From positions 1 through 7,459 of the forward strand of contig JAPSJU010000092.1 in NCBI GenBank assembly GCA_031178025.1: a stretch of DNA of 7,459 nt, read 5' to 3'. The translations under genes and the position numbers were made by a program. The notes below the pieces were generated by a model. The model was not told the DNA's origin and searched no databases. It saw only the letters and a list, made by a program, of their open reading frames with translations. Source of the DNA: Agromyces sp. (lineage in GTDB: Bacteria; Actinomycetota; Actinomycetes; Actinomycetales; Microbacteriaceae). This document shows positions 1-6,294 of this stretch, piece after piece. Position 1 is the stretch's first letter. Each line of letters opens with the position of its first letter.

Positions 1-1070
1 ACGTTGAAGCGGAACTCCACCACGTCGCCGTCCTGCATGACGTAGTCCTTGCCCTCCATGCGGGCCTTGCCCCTGGCGCGCGCCTCCGCGACCGAACCGG
101 CGTCGACGAGATCCTCGAAGGAGATGACCTCGGCCTTGATGAAGCCCCGTTCGAAGTCGGTGTGGATGACGCCGGCGGCCTGCGGAGCCTTCCAGCCCTT
201 GTGGATCGTCCAGGCCCGGGACTCCTTGGGACCCGCCGTGAGGTAGGTCTGCAGCCCGAGGGTCTCGAAGCCGATGCGGGCGAGCTGGTTCAGGCCCGAC
301 TCCTCCTGGCCCGTCGAGGCGAGGAGCTCGGCCGCGTCGTCGGGGTCGAGGTCGATGAGCTCGGACTCGATCTTCGCGTCGAGGAACACCGCCTCCGCCG
401 GTGCGACCAGGGCCGCGAGCTCGGCCTTCCGCGAGGCGTCCGTGAGCACCGCCTCGTCGACGTTGAAGACGTAGATGAACGGCTTCGCGGTGAGCAGGCC
501 GAGTTCGCGTACCGGCGACAGGTCGACGGATGCCGCCGACAGCGGCGTGCCCCGCTGCAGCAGCTCCTGGGCCTCCTTCGCCGCGGTGAGCACGGAGGGG
601 TCGAGCTTCCTGCCCTTGATCTCCTTCTCGAAGCGGGGGATGGCGCGCTCGAGCGTCTCGAGGTCGGCGAGGATGAGCTCGGTGTTGATCGTCTCCATGT
701 CGGACTTGGGATCCACCGCGCCCTCGACGTGCACGACGTCGGAGTCCTCGAAGCCGCGTACGACCTGGGCGATGGCGTCGGCCTCGCGGATGTTCGCGAG
801 GAACTTGTTGCCGAGGCCCTCGCCCTCGGACGCACCGCGCACGATGCCCGCGATGTCGACGAACGAGACGGCGGCCGGAAGGATGCGCTCGGAGCCGAAG
901 ATCCCGGCGAGGACCTCGAGCCGCGGATCGGGGAGGTTCACCACGCCGATGTTCGGCTCGATCGTCGCGAAGGGGTAGTTCGCGGCGAGGACCTGGTTCT
1001 TGGTCAGTGCGTTGAACAGGGTGGACTTGCCGACGTTGGGCAGGCCGACGATGCCGATAGTGAGAGCCAC
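1..1070 (-). CDS. ychF: Redox-regulated ATPase YchF (OLA1/Obg-family P-loop NTPase), missing only its last bases
   Basis: YchF is a universally conserved TRAFAC-class P-loop NTPase that binds ATP and associates with ribosomes; it is linked to translation and oxidative-stress responses (family knowledge). The GTG-started protein shows a G1 loop GLPNVGKST at residues 9-17, a G3 motif DIAG at 72-75 followed by IVRGASEGEGLGNKFL, and NVDE at 203-206 in place of the G4 NKxD of GTPases. That NxxE form is the family hallmark for ATP rather than GTP preference. The C-terminal TGS region ends in KDYVMQDGDVVEFRFNV. There are 356 complete codons plus two bases of the next (Val), which matches the usual family length, so only the end of the last codon and the stop lie outside the window. 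The gene starts 6 bases after the EamA transporter stop on the same strand, so co-transcription is likely. No good Shine-Dalgarno is present: AGGG lies only 4 bases from the GTG. A TACGAT hexamer lies 8 bases upstream. The identification is very secure. Confidence 0.97.
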   Translation of the reverse strand, partial: MALTIGIVGLPNVGKSTLFNALTKNQVLAANYPFATIEPNIGVVNLPDPRLEVLAGIFGSERILPAAVSFVDIAGIVRGASEGEGLGNKFLANIREADAIAQVVRGFEDSDVVHVEGAVDPKSDMETINTELILADLETLERAIPRFEKEIKGRKLDPSVLTAAKEAQELLQRGTPLSAASVDLSPVRELGLLTAKPFIYVFNVDEAVLTDASRKAELAALVAPAEAVFLDAKIESELIDLDPDDAAELLASTGQEESGLNQLARIGFETLGLQTYLTAGPKESRAWTIHKGWKAPQAAGVIHTDFERGFIKAEVISFEDLVDAGSVAEARARGKARMEGKDYVMQDGDVVEFRFN

Positions 1071-1076
1071 GGGGCC

Positions 1077-1988
1077 CTATCGTACCGGCAGGCCGCCGGG
1101 GGCATCCGCCGCTCGGGCCGGCGACCGCCGCTGGTGCAGCGTCAGGTACACGCCGGCGATGACGAGCGCGCCGCCGGCGACCACCGGCAGCTCGAGCGTC
1201 GCGCCGAGCCCGAGCGCGATGGCGACGGTGAACACCGGCAGGAGGTTGAGGAAGATGCCGGCTCGCGCCGGGCCGACCTTCGAGGCGCCGATGTTCCAGA
1301 GCACGTAGCCGGCCATCGAGGGGAACACGACGATGTAGGCGAGCCCCATCGCACCGGCCGCGGACGACGGCAGCGTCACCCCCGTGACGGCGATGAGCGG
1401 CAGCATCGTCACGACGGCGAAGGCGGCTTGCACGGCGGTCGCGGTGATCGGCGGCGTCACGAGACGGCGGGAGACGAGCGAGTACACCGTCCACGCGAGC
1501 ACCGAGCCGACCACGAGCAGGTCGCCCACGCCGAAGCCCTGCGCGAGGAGCAGGCCGATGTCGCCGCCCGTGAGCACGACGGTGACCCCCACGAACGCGA
1601 CGACGAGGCCGAGCACCTGCACGCGGTTGAGCCGCTCGTGCAGGACGATGGCCGCGGCGAGCGCGATCGTCGCCGGGTTGATGGCGCTGATGACGGCCGC
1701 GTTCACGGCGCCGGTGAGACCGAGCGCCGCGTACAGCAGCAGCGTGTACCCCGTGAGCCCGAGCACCGACTGCAGCAGGTGCAGCTTCCACTCCCGCAGC
1801 GCGGCTCGCCAGTCCGCACGCTCGATCAGCCACGCGAGCACGAGGAGCGGCAGGACCGCGAACGCCCAGCGGAAGAAGGTGAGCGAGATCGGCGTGATCT
1901 CACGCGTGACCATCTCGCCGAACACGTAGTTCCCGGCCCAGAAGAGATTGGTGAGGGCGAGGAACAGGTAGATCGTGCCACGGCTCAC
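1077..1988 (-). CDS. EamA/DMT-superfamily transporter (10-helix permease)
   Basis: This 303-residue protein is an inner-membrane permease of the drug/metabolite transporter superfamily with two tandem EamA domains, roughly residues 6-140 and 155-285. About ten hydrophobic segments are visible, beginning at residues 5-25 and 35-54. Family-typical features are the INPATIALAAAIVLHERLN stretch at 103-121, ending repeat 1 with the conserved E-R, and the second-repeat counterpart GIFLNLLPVFTVAIALGLG at 244-262. The C-terminal tail (residues 285-303) is short and Arg/Ala/Gly/Pro rich. EamA proteins export or import amino acids, nucleosides, metabolites or drugs; nothing here fixes the substrate. I chose the GTG at 1988 because the open frame further upstream runs into the methyltransferase gene, and because TACGCT lies exactly 6 bases before this GTG, as expected for a leaderless message. 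It sits 40 bases after the methyltransferase stop and 6 bases before ychF, all co-oriented. The family call is secure; the substrate is unknown. Confidence 0.92.
   Translation of the reverse strand: MSRGTIYLFLALTNLFWAGNYVFGEMVTREITPISLTFFRWAFAVLPLLVLAWLIERADWRAALREWKLHLLQSVLGLTGYTLLLYAALGLTGAVNAAVISAINPATIALAAAIVLHERLNRVQVLGLVVAFVGVTVVLTGGDIGLLLAQGFGVGDLLVVGSVLAWTVYSLVSRRLVTPPITATAVQAAFAVVTMLPLIAVTGVTLPSSAAGAMGLAYIVVFPSMAGYVLWNIGASKVGPARAGIFLNLLPVFTVAIALGLGATLELPVVAGGALVIAGVYLTLHQRRSPARAADAPGGLPVR
1079..1084 (-). promoter_or_regulatory. Possible -10 element for ychF (TACGAT)
   Basis: On the minus strand TACGAT matches the actinobacterial -10 pattern TANNNT and ends 8 bases before the ychF GTG. 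It overlaps the last two sense codons (GTA CGA) and the first base of the stop of the upstream EamA gene. If used, transcription would start within a base or two of the start codon, giving an almost leaderless ychF message independent of the upstream genes. No recognisable -35 hexamer lies 16-18 bases upstream. This is inferred from position and pattern only. Confidence 0.35.
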
Positions 1989-1994
1989 TCGCCC

Positions 1995-2000
1995 AGCGTA
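1995..2000 (-). promoter_or_regulatory. Likely leaderless -10 element of the EamA gene (TACGCT)
   Basis: TACGCT fits TANNNT fully and is separated from the GTG start by six bases (GGGCGA), so the predicted transcription start coincides with the G of the start codon. The gap to the methyltransferase gene is only 40 bases and contains no Shine-Dalgarno-like purine run at the right distance. The site would let the EamA gene be transcribed apart from the methyltransferase. It supports choosing the GTG at 1988. No clear -35 is seen, which is common at such promoters. Confidence 0.5.
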
Positions 2001-2028
2001 CGCGCTCGCCGCCGCCCCGCCGGCCGGA

Positions 2029-2757
2029 TCAGCCCTCGCGCACCGCCCGGAAGCATCGGGTGACGTACGGCACGATGAGCTCGTTCGCACCGGCGAGGTC
2101 GGGATGCGTCGCCAGGAGGGTCTCGAGCGCGGCGATCGTCGCCGCCTGTTCGCTTCCGGACGCGGTGAGGAAGGCGCTGCGCGAGCGCACGAGGTCGAGG
2201 AACCTCGCCCGGGACATCCGCTCGACCCACTCGACGGAATGCTCCTCGATCTCGCCGAACGGCCGGCCGATCCTCACGTGGTCCTCGAACGTCACGCTCG
2301 CGTCGTGACGCTCGTGCATGAGCTCGCCCGCCTGGCGCAGCCAGTCGGCGCGGATGTCCCGACTGTTCCACACGAGTCCGAGCACGCCGTCCGGACGCAG
2401 GACCCTCGCGATCTCGGCGACGGCGCGCTCCCGCTGGAACCAGTGCCAGGCCTGGCCGGCGACCACCGCGTCGACGGATGCGTCCTCGAGCGGGATGTCC
2501 TCCGCCGTGCCGAGGATCCGCGGCACCCCCGGCACCGCGACCTCGAGCTCGTCGAGCATCTCCTCGACGGGATCGACCGCGATGACGTCGCGATCGAGCT
2601 CCACGAGCGCCTCCGTGAGCTTGCCGGTCCCCGCACCGAGGTCGAGCACCCGCGTCGCATCGCCGACGAGCCAGGCGACGGCCTCCACCGGATACCCGGG
2701 CCGGGCCTGGTGGTAGACGGATGCCGCTGCGCCGAACGAACGGCCCGGGTCGCTCAT
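2029..2757 (-). CDS. Class I SAM-dependent methyltransferase
   Basis: This is a cytosolic 242-residue methyltransferase with a Rossmann-like Methyltransf_11/25-type domain. Motif I VLDLGAGTG is at residues 37-45 (SAM-binding glycine loop). The acidic residue after strand 2 is D62 in VIAVDPVEEML. Motif II is AVVAGQAWHWF at 97-107, and the post-motif strand is LRPDGVLGLVW at 120-130. The N-terminal SFGAAASVYHQARPGYP and the QAWHWF signature are typical of a broad family of small-molecule methyltransferases; the C-terminal half (140-242) is a lid-like helical region that would set substrate choice. The substrate cannot be read from the sequence. Two starts are possible: ATG at 2757, with TGGAAT seven bases upstream, and an in-frame ATG at 2766 (adds MGS) with AGGG six bases upstream. 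I prefer 2757 weakly. It heads the minus-strand run into the EamA gene and ychF and diverges from the exonuclease gene. Confidence 0.9.
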   Translation of the reverse strand: MSDPGRSFGAAASVYHQARPGYPVEAVAWLVGDATRVLDLGAGTGKLTEALVELDRDVIAVDPVEEMLDELEVAVPGVPRILGTAEDIPLEDASVDAVVAGQAWHWFQRERAVAEIARVLRPDGVLGLVWNSRDIRADWLRQAGELMHERHDASVTFEDHVRIGRPFGEIEEHSVEWVERMSRARFLDLVRSRSAFLTASGSEQAATIAALETLLATHPDLAGANELIVPYVTRCFRAVREG

Positions 2758-2764
2758 GCTGCCC

Positions 2765-2770
2765 ATTCCA
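2765..2770 (-). promoter_or_regulatory. Possible -10 element of the methyltransferase gene (TGGAAT)
   Basis: TGGAAT on the minus strand lies seven bases (GGGCAGC) before the ATG at 2757. It has T at positions 1 and 6 but lacks the A at position 2 that the other candidate sites share, so it is weaker. If the real start is the ATG at 2766, this stretch overlaps the start codon and AGGG at about 2773-2776 would act as a ribosome-binding site instead. The two readings exclude each other. Confidence 0.25.
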
Positions 2771-2804
2771 TGCCCTGGCGGCGCATCCGTCAACACCCGA
2801 TCCT

Positions 2805-2827
2805 CGACGCGCCCGCCGACGCGCCCG
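2805..2827. repeat. Tandem 11-base direct repeat CGACGCGCCCG x2
   Basis: Two identical 11-base copies are separated by a single C, giving a 12-base period, close to one turn of DNA. They lie between divergent genes, about 20 bases upstream of the exonuclease -10 candidate and about 40 bases upstream of the methyltransferase start. Binding of a regulator is possible. Chance or slippage in GC-rich DNA is equally plausible. Confidence 0.5.
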
Positions 2828-2847
2828 GCCGTGTCGGAACCCCGTGC

Positions 2848-2853
2848 GAGCAT
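2848..2853 (+). promoter_or_regulatory. Likely leaderless -10 element of the exonuclease gene (GAGCAT)
   Basis: GAGCAT has the two most conserved -10 positions (A2 and T6) and is followed by exactly six bases (GCCCGC) and then the ATG at 2860. No Shine-Dalgarno lies at a workable distance; the only purine run, GCGAG, overlaps the hexamer itself. The arrangement matches those before the EamA, rmuC and MFS genes. No -35 is evident. Confidence 0.4.
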
Positions 2854-2859
2854 GCCCGC

Positions 2860-3477
2860 ATGCCAGTGGACTTCACCGCGATCGACTTCGAGACCGCCAA
2901 CTCCTCGAGCGCGTCGGCGTGCTCCGTGGGACTGGTGAAGGTACGAGACGGCCGCGTCGTCGATCGCGTGCACTGGTACATCCGCCCGCCGTTCCCCCAT
3001 GACGAGTTCTCGGAGTGGAACATCCGCATCCACGGCATCACGCCGCAGATGGTGGCGGATGCCCCCGGCTGGGTCGAGCACCTCCCCGCCCTGCGGCTGT
3101 TCGCGGGCGACGACGTGCTCGTCGCGCACAACGCCGGCTTCGACATGGGCGTCATCGCGAAGACGAGCGCCGCGGTCGGACTCGACGTGCCCGACTTCCG
3201 CTCGCTCTGCAGCCTGCAACTGGCCCGCAGGACCTACCACCTCGACTCCTACCGGCTGCCGGTCGCGGCCATGGCTGCGGGATTCGAGGGCTTCTCCCAC
3301 CACGATGCCCTCGCGGACGCCGAGGCGTGCGCGGCGATCGTGGTGCATGCGGCGAAGCGGCACGACGTCGACGACCTCGAACGGCTCGCCCACGTCACGC
3401 GCGTGCGGTTCGGCGCCATCGGTCCGGTCGCCACGGCCGAGCGCGAAGCCGTGCACGCGCCGATGGCGCTGCAGTAG
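2860..3477 (+). CDS. Stand-alone DEDDh 3'-5' exonuclease (DnaQ / Pol III epsilon-like)
   Basis: This 205-residue soluble protein has a complete RNase T/DnaQ-type exonuclease domain covering residues 4 to about 165. The two-metal catalytic set is visible: D9 and E11 in AIDFET (Exo I), D95 in VAHNAGFD (Exo II), and H148 and D153 in HHDALADAEA (Exo III, the H-x4-D spacing of the DEDDh class). RIHGIT at 57-61 is the usual family element between Exo I and II. The last 40 residues are Arg/His/Ala rich with no recognised domain; there is no BRCT, helicase or UvrC-type fusion. Members of this family trim 3' ends of DNA or RNA, and many stand-alone actinobacterial copies are only annotated as epsilon-like. 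It is not necessarily the replicative proofreading subunit. The start is ATG 2860; a nearby ATG at 2852 is out of frame. It is followed 63 bases later by rmuC on the same strand. Family and catalytic competence are well supported; the in vivo substrate is unknown. Confidence 0.93.
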   Translation: MPVDFTAIDFETANSSSASACSVGLVKVRDGRVVDRVHWYIRPPFPHDEFSEWNIRIHGITPQMVADAPGWVEHLPALRLFAGDDVLVAHNAGFDMGVIAKTSAAVGLDVPDFRSLCSLQLARRTYHLDSYRLPVAAMAAGFEGFSHHDALADAEACAAIVVHAAKRHDVDDLERLAHVTRVRFGAIGPVATAEREAVHAPMALQ

Positions 3478-3494
3478 TCGATCCCGCGCTCGCC

Positions 3495-3524
3495 GGGCCG
3501 CCTGGCGGGCGATGTCGCCGGCCC
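3495..3524 (+). terminator. Weak GC-rich stem-loop between the exonuclease and rmuC genes
   Basis: An outer 5-base inverted repeat, GGGCC (3495-3499) with GGCCC (3520-3524), encloses smaller inverted repeats: CCGCC-T-GGCGG at 3498-3508 and GGCGA-TG-TCGCC at 3508-3519. The inner and outer pairings compete. No T-run follows, so intrinsic termination is doubtful; it may attenuate readthrough from the exonuclease gene or be incidental in GC-rich DNA. Confidence 0.2.
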
Positions 3525-3528
3525 CTGC

Positions 3529-3534
3529 GACACT
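3529..3534 (+). promoter_or_regulatory. Likely leaderless -10 element of rmuC (GACACT)
   Basis: GACACT, with A at position 2 and T at position 6, is followed by exactly six bases (GGCGGC) and then the ATG at 3541. There is no Shine-Dalgarno. The predicted transcription start is the A of the start codon, so rmuC could be transcribed separately from the exonuclease gene although both point the same way. A -35 element is not recognisable. Confidence 0.45.
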
Positions 3535-3540
3535 GGCGGC

Positions 3541-4893
3541 ATGGACCTTCTCGCTCTCCTCATCGGCCTCCTCGTCGGCGCCCTCCTGGGCGGCCTCGGC
3601 GTCGCGCTGCGCTCGGCGCGCCGGCCGGCCGCGGGGCCGGTCGCCGAGGATCCGGCACTCATCGAGGCGCGGCATCAGGCGCAGCTCGCCGAGCTCCGGG
3701 CGGGCGAGGAGGCCGCGAAGGCGCTGCTGCGCGAAGAGCTCGCCGCGACCCAGGCCACCGCCGAGCTGCTCCGCGAGCAGATCGTCGCGGCGCAGCAGCA
3801 GCAGCGTGAGCTCATCGAGCAGCATCGTGCCGAGCAGCAGGCGCGTGAGGCGCGCGATCAGGCCGAGAGCCGCGTCCTGCAGGCCCTCGCGCCCGTCAAG
3901 CAGTCGCTCAGCGAGATGGCGTCGAAGGTCACCGAACTGGAGTCGCAGCGGAACCTCCAGCACGGCGAGCTGACACAGCAGCTGAAGACCGCGGCCGAGT
4001 CCGAGGAGCGCCTGCGCTCCACCGCCGAGGCGCTCGCGTCCGCCCTCCGCTCGAACAGCACCCGCGGCGTCTGGGGCGAGACGCAGCTGCGCAGCGTCGT
4101 CGAGGCCGCAGGCCTGCTCGAGCGCGTGGACTTCGACGTGCAGTCGAGCATCTCGAGCGACTCGGGGCACGGGCGCCCCGACATGGTCGTGCGGCTTCCC
4201 GGCGGCAAGTCCATCGCCGTCGACGCGAAGGTGCCGTTCAACGCGTACCTCGAGGCGAGCCAGATCCCGGCCACCGCGAGCGGAGCAGATGCCGCGCGCC
4301 GCGCCGACTTCATGAAGCAGCACGTGCAGGCCGTGCGCGCGCACATCACCGCACTGGGCGCGAAGGGGTACTGGAACGGGCTCGACGCCTCCCCCGAACT
4401 CGTGATCGCCTTCATCCCGAGCGAATCGCTCGTCTCGGCGGCGCTCGAAGCCGATCCCAGCATCATGGAATTCGCCTTCTCGAAGCGCGTGGCGCTCGCC
4501 TCACCCGTGACGCTGTGGTCGGTGCTGAAGACGGTGGCCTTCTCATGGCAGCAGGACGTGCTGACGAACGAGGCGAAGACGCTGTTCGACCTCAGCAGGG
4601 AGCTGTACTCCCGGCTCGCCACGACGGCGAGCCACATCGAGAAGCTCGGCCGTACGATCGAGCGCAGCGTGAAGGACTACAACGCCTTCGTCGGGTCGCT
4701 CGAGCGCCAGGTGCTGCCGACCGCCCGCAAGCTCGGTGCGCTCGACGAGTCGAAGGTGCTCGCACCCCTGCAGGGCATCGAAGAGGCGCCGCGCGAACTC
4801 ACGGCGTACGAACTCGTCGCCGGCGCACAGGCGGACCTCGACCCCGAGCTGCGGCGCCAGCTCGACGTCCCGGTCACGACGGCGCGCGACTGA
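3541..4893 (+). CDS. rmuC: DNA recombination protein RmuC
   Basis: RmuC is a membrane-anchored, predicted nuclease. In E. coli, loss of rmuC raises inversion between short inverted repeats, so it is thought to limit such rearrangements (family knowledge). The 450-residue protein has a hydrophobic N-terminal segment at residues 2-23 followed by Arg residues (single membrane anchor, remainder cytoplasmic). A long Ala/Gln/Glu/Arg-rich coiled-coil-like region follows, from about 38 to 170. The RmuC domain runs from about 172 to 420. GVWGE at 176-180 opens the domain. RPDMVV at 212-217 and AVDAKVPF at 226-233 supply D214, D228 and K230, the D...DxK pattern of the PD-(D/E)XK nuclease fold. ATG 3541 is chosen because it starts directly at the membrane anchor and has the leaderless context upstream. 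The gene converges on the MFS gene, with 48 bases between the stops. Length and domain order are normal for the family. Confidence 0.96.
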   Translation: MDLLALLIGLLVGALLGGLGVALRSARRPAAGPVAEDPALIEARHQAQLAELRAGEEAAKALLREELAATQATAELLREQIVAAQQQQRELIEQHRAEQQAREARDQAESRVLQALAPVKQSLSEMASKVTELESQRNLQHGELTQQLKTAAESEERLRSTAEALASALRSNSTRGVWGETQLRSVVEAAGLLERVDFDVQSSISSDSGHGRPDMVVRLPGGKSIAVDAKVPFNAYLEASQIPATASGADAARRADFMKQHVQAVRAHITALGAKGYWNGLDASPELVIAFIPSESLVSAALEADPSIMEFAFSKRVALASPVTLWSVLKTVAFSWQQDVLTNEAKTLFDLSRELYSRLATTASHIEKLGRTIERSVKDYNAFVGSLERQVLPTARKLGALDESKVLAPLQGIEEAPRELTAYELVAGAQADLDPELRRQLDVPVTTARD

Positions 4894-4899
4894 CGTCGG

Positions 4900-4925
4900 C
4901 GGGGCGTCCCGCCCCGGCGGGGCGG
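4900..4925. terminator. Two overlapping GC-rich hairpins between convergent genes
   Basis: In the 48-base gap between the rmuC and MFS stops, CGGGGC (4900-4905) pairs with GCCCCG (4911-4916) around a GTCCC loop. CCGCCCC (4909-4915) can instead pair with GGGGCGG (4919-4925) around GGC, a 7-base all-GC stem. Both use the same GCCCC strand, so only one can form at a time. The position just after both stop codons suggests a bidirectional terminator. There is no T-tract on either strand, so the efficiency of intrinsic termination is uncertain. Confidence 0.5.
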
Positions 4926-4941
4926 CGCACGGTGCCGGCCG

Positions 4942-6288
4942 TCAGGTCCGCTCGGGATCGACGACCGGCGGCTCGAATCCGGCCGCCGCTCCGGCACCCG
5001 TCACGGGCGTCTCGTCGAGGGGACCGTCGAGCGGATGCGCGAGCTCGTCGCGGCCGAGCCGGGCGAAGGCCAACGTCGCCACCGCGAGGAAGGGCGGCAC
5101 GAGCCCGGCGATGAGGAACGCGGGGCCGAGGCCGATGGCCTCACCGACCGGCCCGGCCACCGCCATCGAGATCGGCATGAGGGCCAGCGACACGAAGAAG
5201 TCGAGGCTCGACACACGGCCCAGCATCGACGGCGGGACCCGCCGCTGCAGGAGCGTGCCCCAGACGACCTGGGCGCCGTGGAACAGCACGCCCACGATGA
5301 AGAGCGCGACGATCATGACCCACAGCCACGACGTCGACCCGATGATCGCGAGCGGCACGCAGCCGACGCCCCACGCGAGGATCATGAGCGTCAGGTACCG
5401 ACGCGGGATGCGCAACGACGCGATCGTGAGGGAGCCGACCGCACCTCCGACGCCGAAGGCGGCGAGGGCGAGGGCGAATGCTCCGGCACCGCCGCCCGTC
5501 TGGTCCTTGACGGCGAACGGCAGCAGCACCTCGATGGGACCCATGATGAGGAACACGAGGACGATCGAGAAGACGAGGGTCGCGAACAGCCACCGCGTGC
5601 GCAGCAGATATGCGAACCCGTCGCGCAGGTCGATGAACGACTGGCGCACGGGATGCGCGACGACCTCGTCGGGATCGCGGCGCACGGGCGTCGTGCGCAT
5701 CACCGCGAGCACCGCCACGGCGGCCGCCTGCAGCACGGCGACCACGGCGAACGCGAGCCACGGATCCTGCACGGCGATCAGGGCGCTCGCCAGTGCCGGA
5801 CCTGCGGCCTGCATGACGGCCGGGCGCAGCACGCCTTCGACGCCATTGGCCGCGAGCAGCTGCTCGGGCGGCAGCAGCGCCGGCAGCCATGCTGAATACG
5901 CCGGGTAGAAGAAGCCGTCGGCGAGGCCGAGCACGAAGGAGAGCAGCGCCAGGTGCCAGACCTCGATGGAGCCGGACGCGGCGAGCACCGCCGCGACCGC
6001 GAACGTCAGGCCGCGCACCACCTCCACCACGATGAGGATGCGCCGCTGCGGGATGCGGTCGGCCGCCACACCGCCGAAGAGCACGGCGACGACGAGGCCG
6101 AGGCTCGCCCCGACCGCGACGTACGAGAGGTCGACGGGCGAGCCGCCGAGCTCGACCACCTGCCAGACGGCCGCCACGAGCCAGGCGCCGGCCGACAGCA
6201 GGGACGCGGCGAGGGCGGCGACGAGCAGCCGGTACTGCATCGACGAGAACGGCCGGAGCGCGCGAGGCAGACGTGAGACGTCGGTCAT
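4942..6288 (-). CDS. MFS transporter (MFS_3 / EntS-like, 12 helices)
   Basis: This 448-residue inner-membrane protein of the major facilitator superfamily has about twelve hydrophobic segments, the first near residues 22-44. The loop between helices 2 and 3 carries motif A in the form GGVAADRIPQRR (72-83), with D77, R78 and R82/R83, which marks proton-coupled MFS exporters. A Pro-rich stretch with FFYPAYSAWLPALLPPEQLL and a helix-4/5 NGVEG element are typical of the EntS/MFS_3-type group, which includes siderophore and macrolide exporters. A central loop (about 204-225) separates the two six-helix halves. The final 35 residues are hydrophilic and Pro/Gly/Ala rich, probably a disordered cytoplasmic tail. 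The substrate cannot be predicted. The gene lies 46 bases after the glpX stop on the same strand but has its own candidate -10 (CAGAAT), so linkage to glpX expression is uncertain. It converges with rmuC. ATG 6288 is the only start that fits the family N-terminus. Confidence 0.93.
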   Translation of the reverse strand: MTDVSRLPRALRPFSSMQYRLLVAALAASLLSAGAWLVAAVWQVVELGGSPVDLSYVAVGASLGLVVAVLFGGVAADRIPQRRILIVVEVVRGLTFAVAAVLAASGSIEVWHLALLSFVLGLADGFFYPAYSAWLPALLPPEQLLAANGVEGVLRPAVMQAAGPALASALIAVQDPWLAFAVVAVLQAAAVAVLAVMRTTPVRRDPDEVVAHPVRQSFIDLRDGFAYLLRTRWLFATLVFSIVLVFLIMGPIEVLLPFAVKDQTGGGAGAFALALAAFGVGGAVGSLTIASLRIPRRYLTLMILAWGVGCVPLAIIGSTSWLWVMIVALFIVGVLFHGAQVVWGTLLQRRVPPSMLGRVSSLDFFVSLALMPISMAVAGPVGEAIGLGPAFLIAGLVPPFLAVATLAFARLGRDELAHPLDGPLDETPVTGAGAAAGFEPPVVDPERT

Positions 6289-6294
6289 CGGCCC

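Larger units (their letters stand above)
2758..2859. other. Divergent intergenic region with an 11-base direct repeat
   Basis: These 102 bases separate the divergent methyltransferase and exonuclease genes and must hold the 5' signals for both. The sequence contains two perfect copies of CGACGCGCCCG, at 2805-2815 and 2817-2827, a period of 12 bases. Candidate -10 hexamers lie at either edge. I see no RNA gene, no small ORF with a convincing start, and no recognised operator. Confidence 0.5.

Noticed and set aside
162..2063. A 633-codon open frame on the plus strand
   Set aside because: It lies antisense to ychF and the EamA gene, both of which match well-known families residue by residue. 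Its translation is rich in Arg, Asp, Glu, Gly and His, as expected for a shadow frame in GC-rich DNA.
1989..2090. A 34-residue N-terminal extension of the EamA protein to an ATG at 2090
   Set aside because: It would overlap the methyltransferase coding sequence and adds a polar, low-complexity stretch before the first helix. The GTG at 1988 has a well-placed -10 hexamer.
2767..4344. A minus-strand frame that continues about 1.6 kb upstream of the methyltransferase, suggesting a 771-residue fusion
   Set aside because: The upstream part is antisense to the exonuclease gene and the first half of rmuC, and shows no family motifs. The recognisable methyltransferase begins only at about 2757-2766.
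5035..5895. A 286-codon plus-strand frame opposite the MFS gene
   Set aside because: Its composition (Arg/Glu/Asp/His rich) is that of an antisense shadow. The minus-strand frame has clear MFS helices and motif A.
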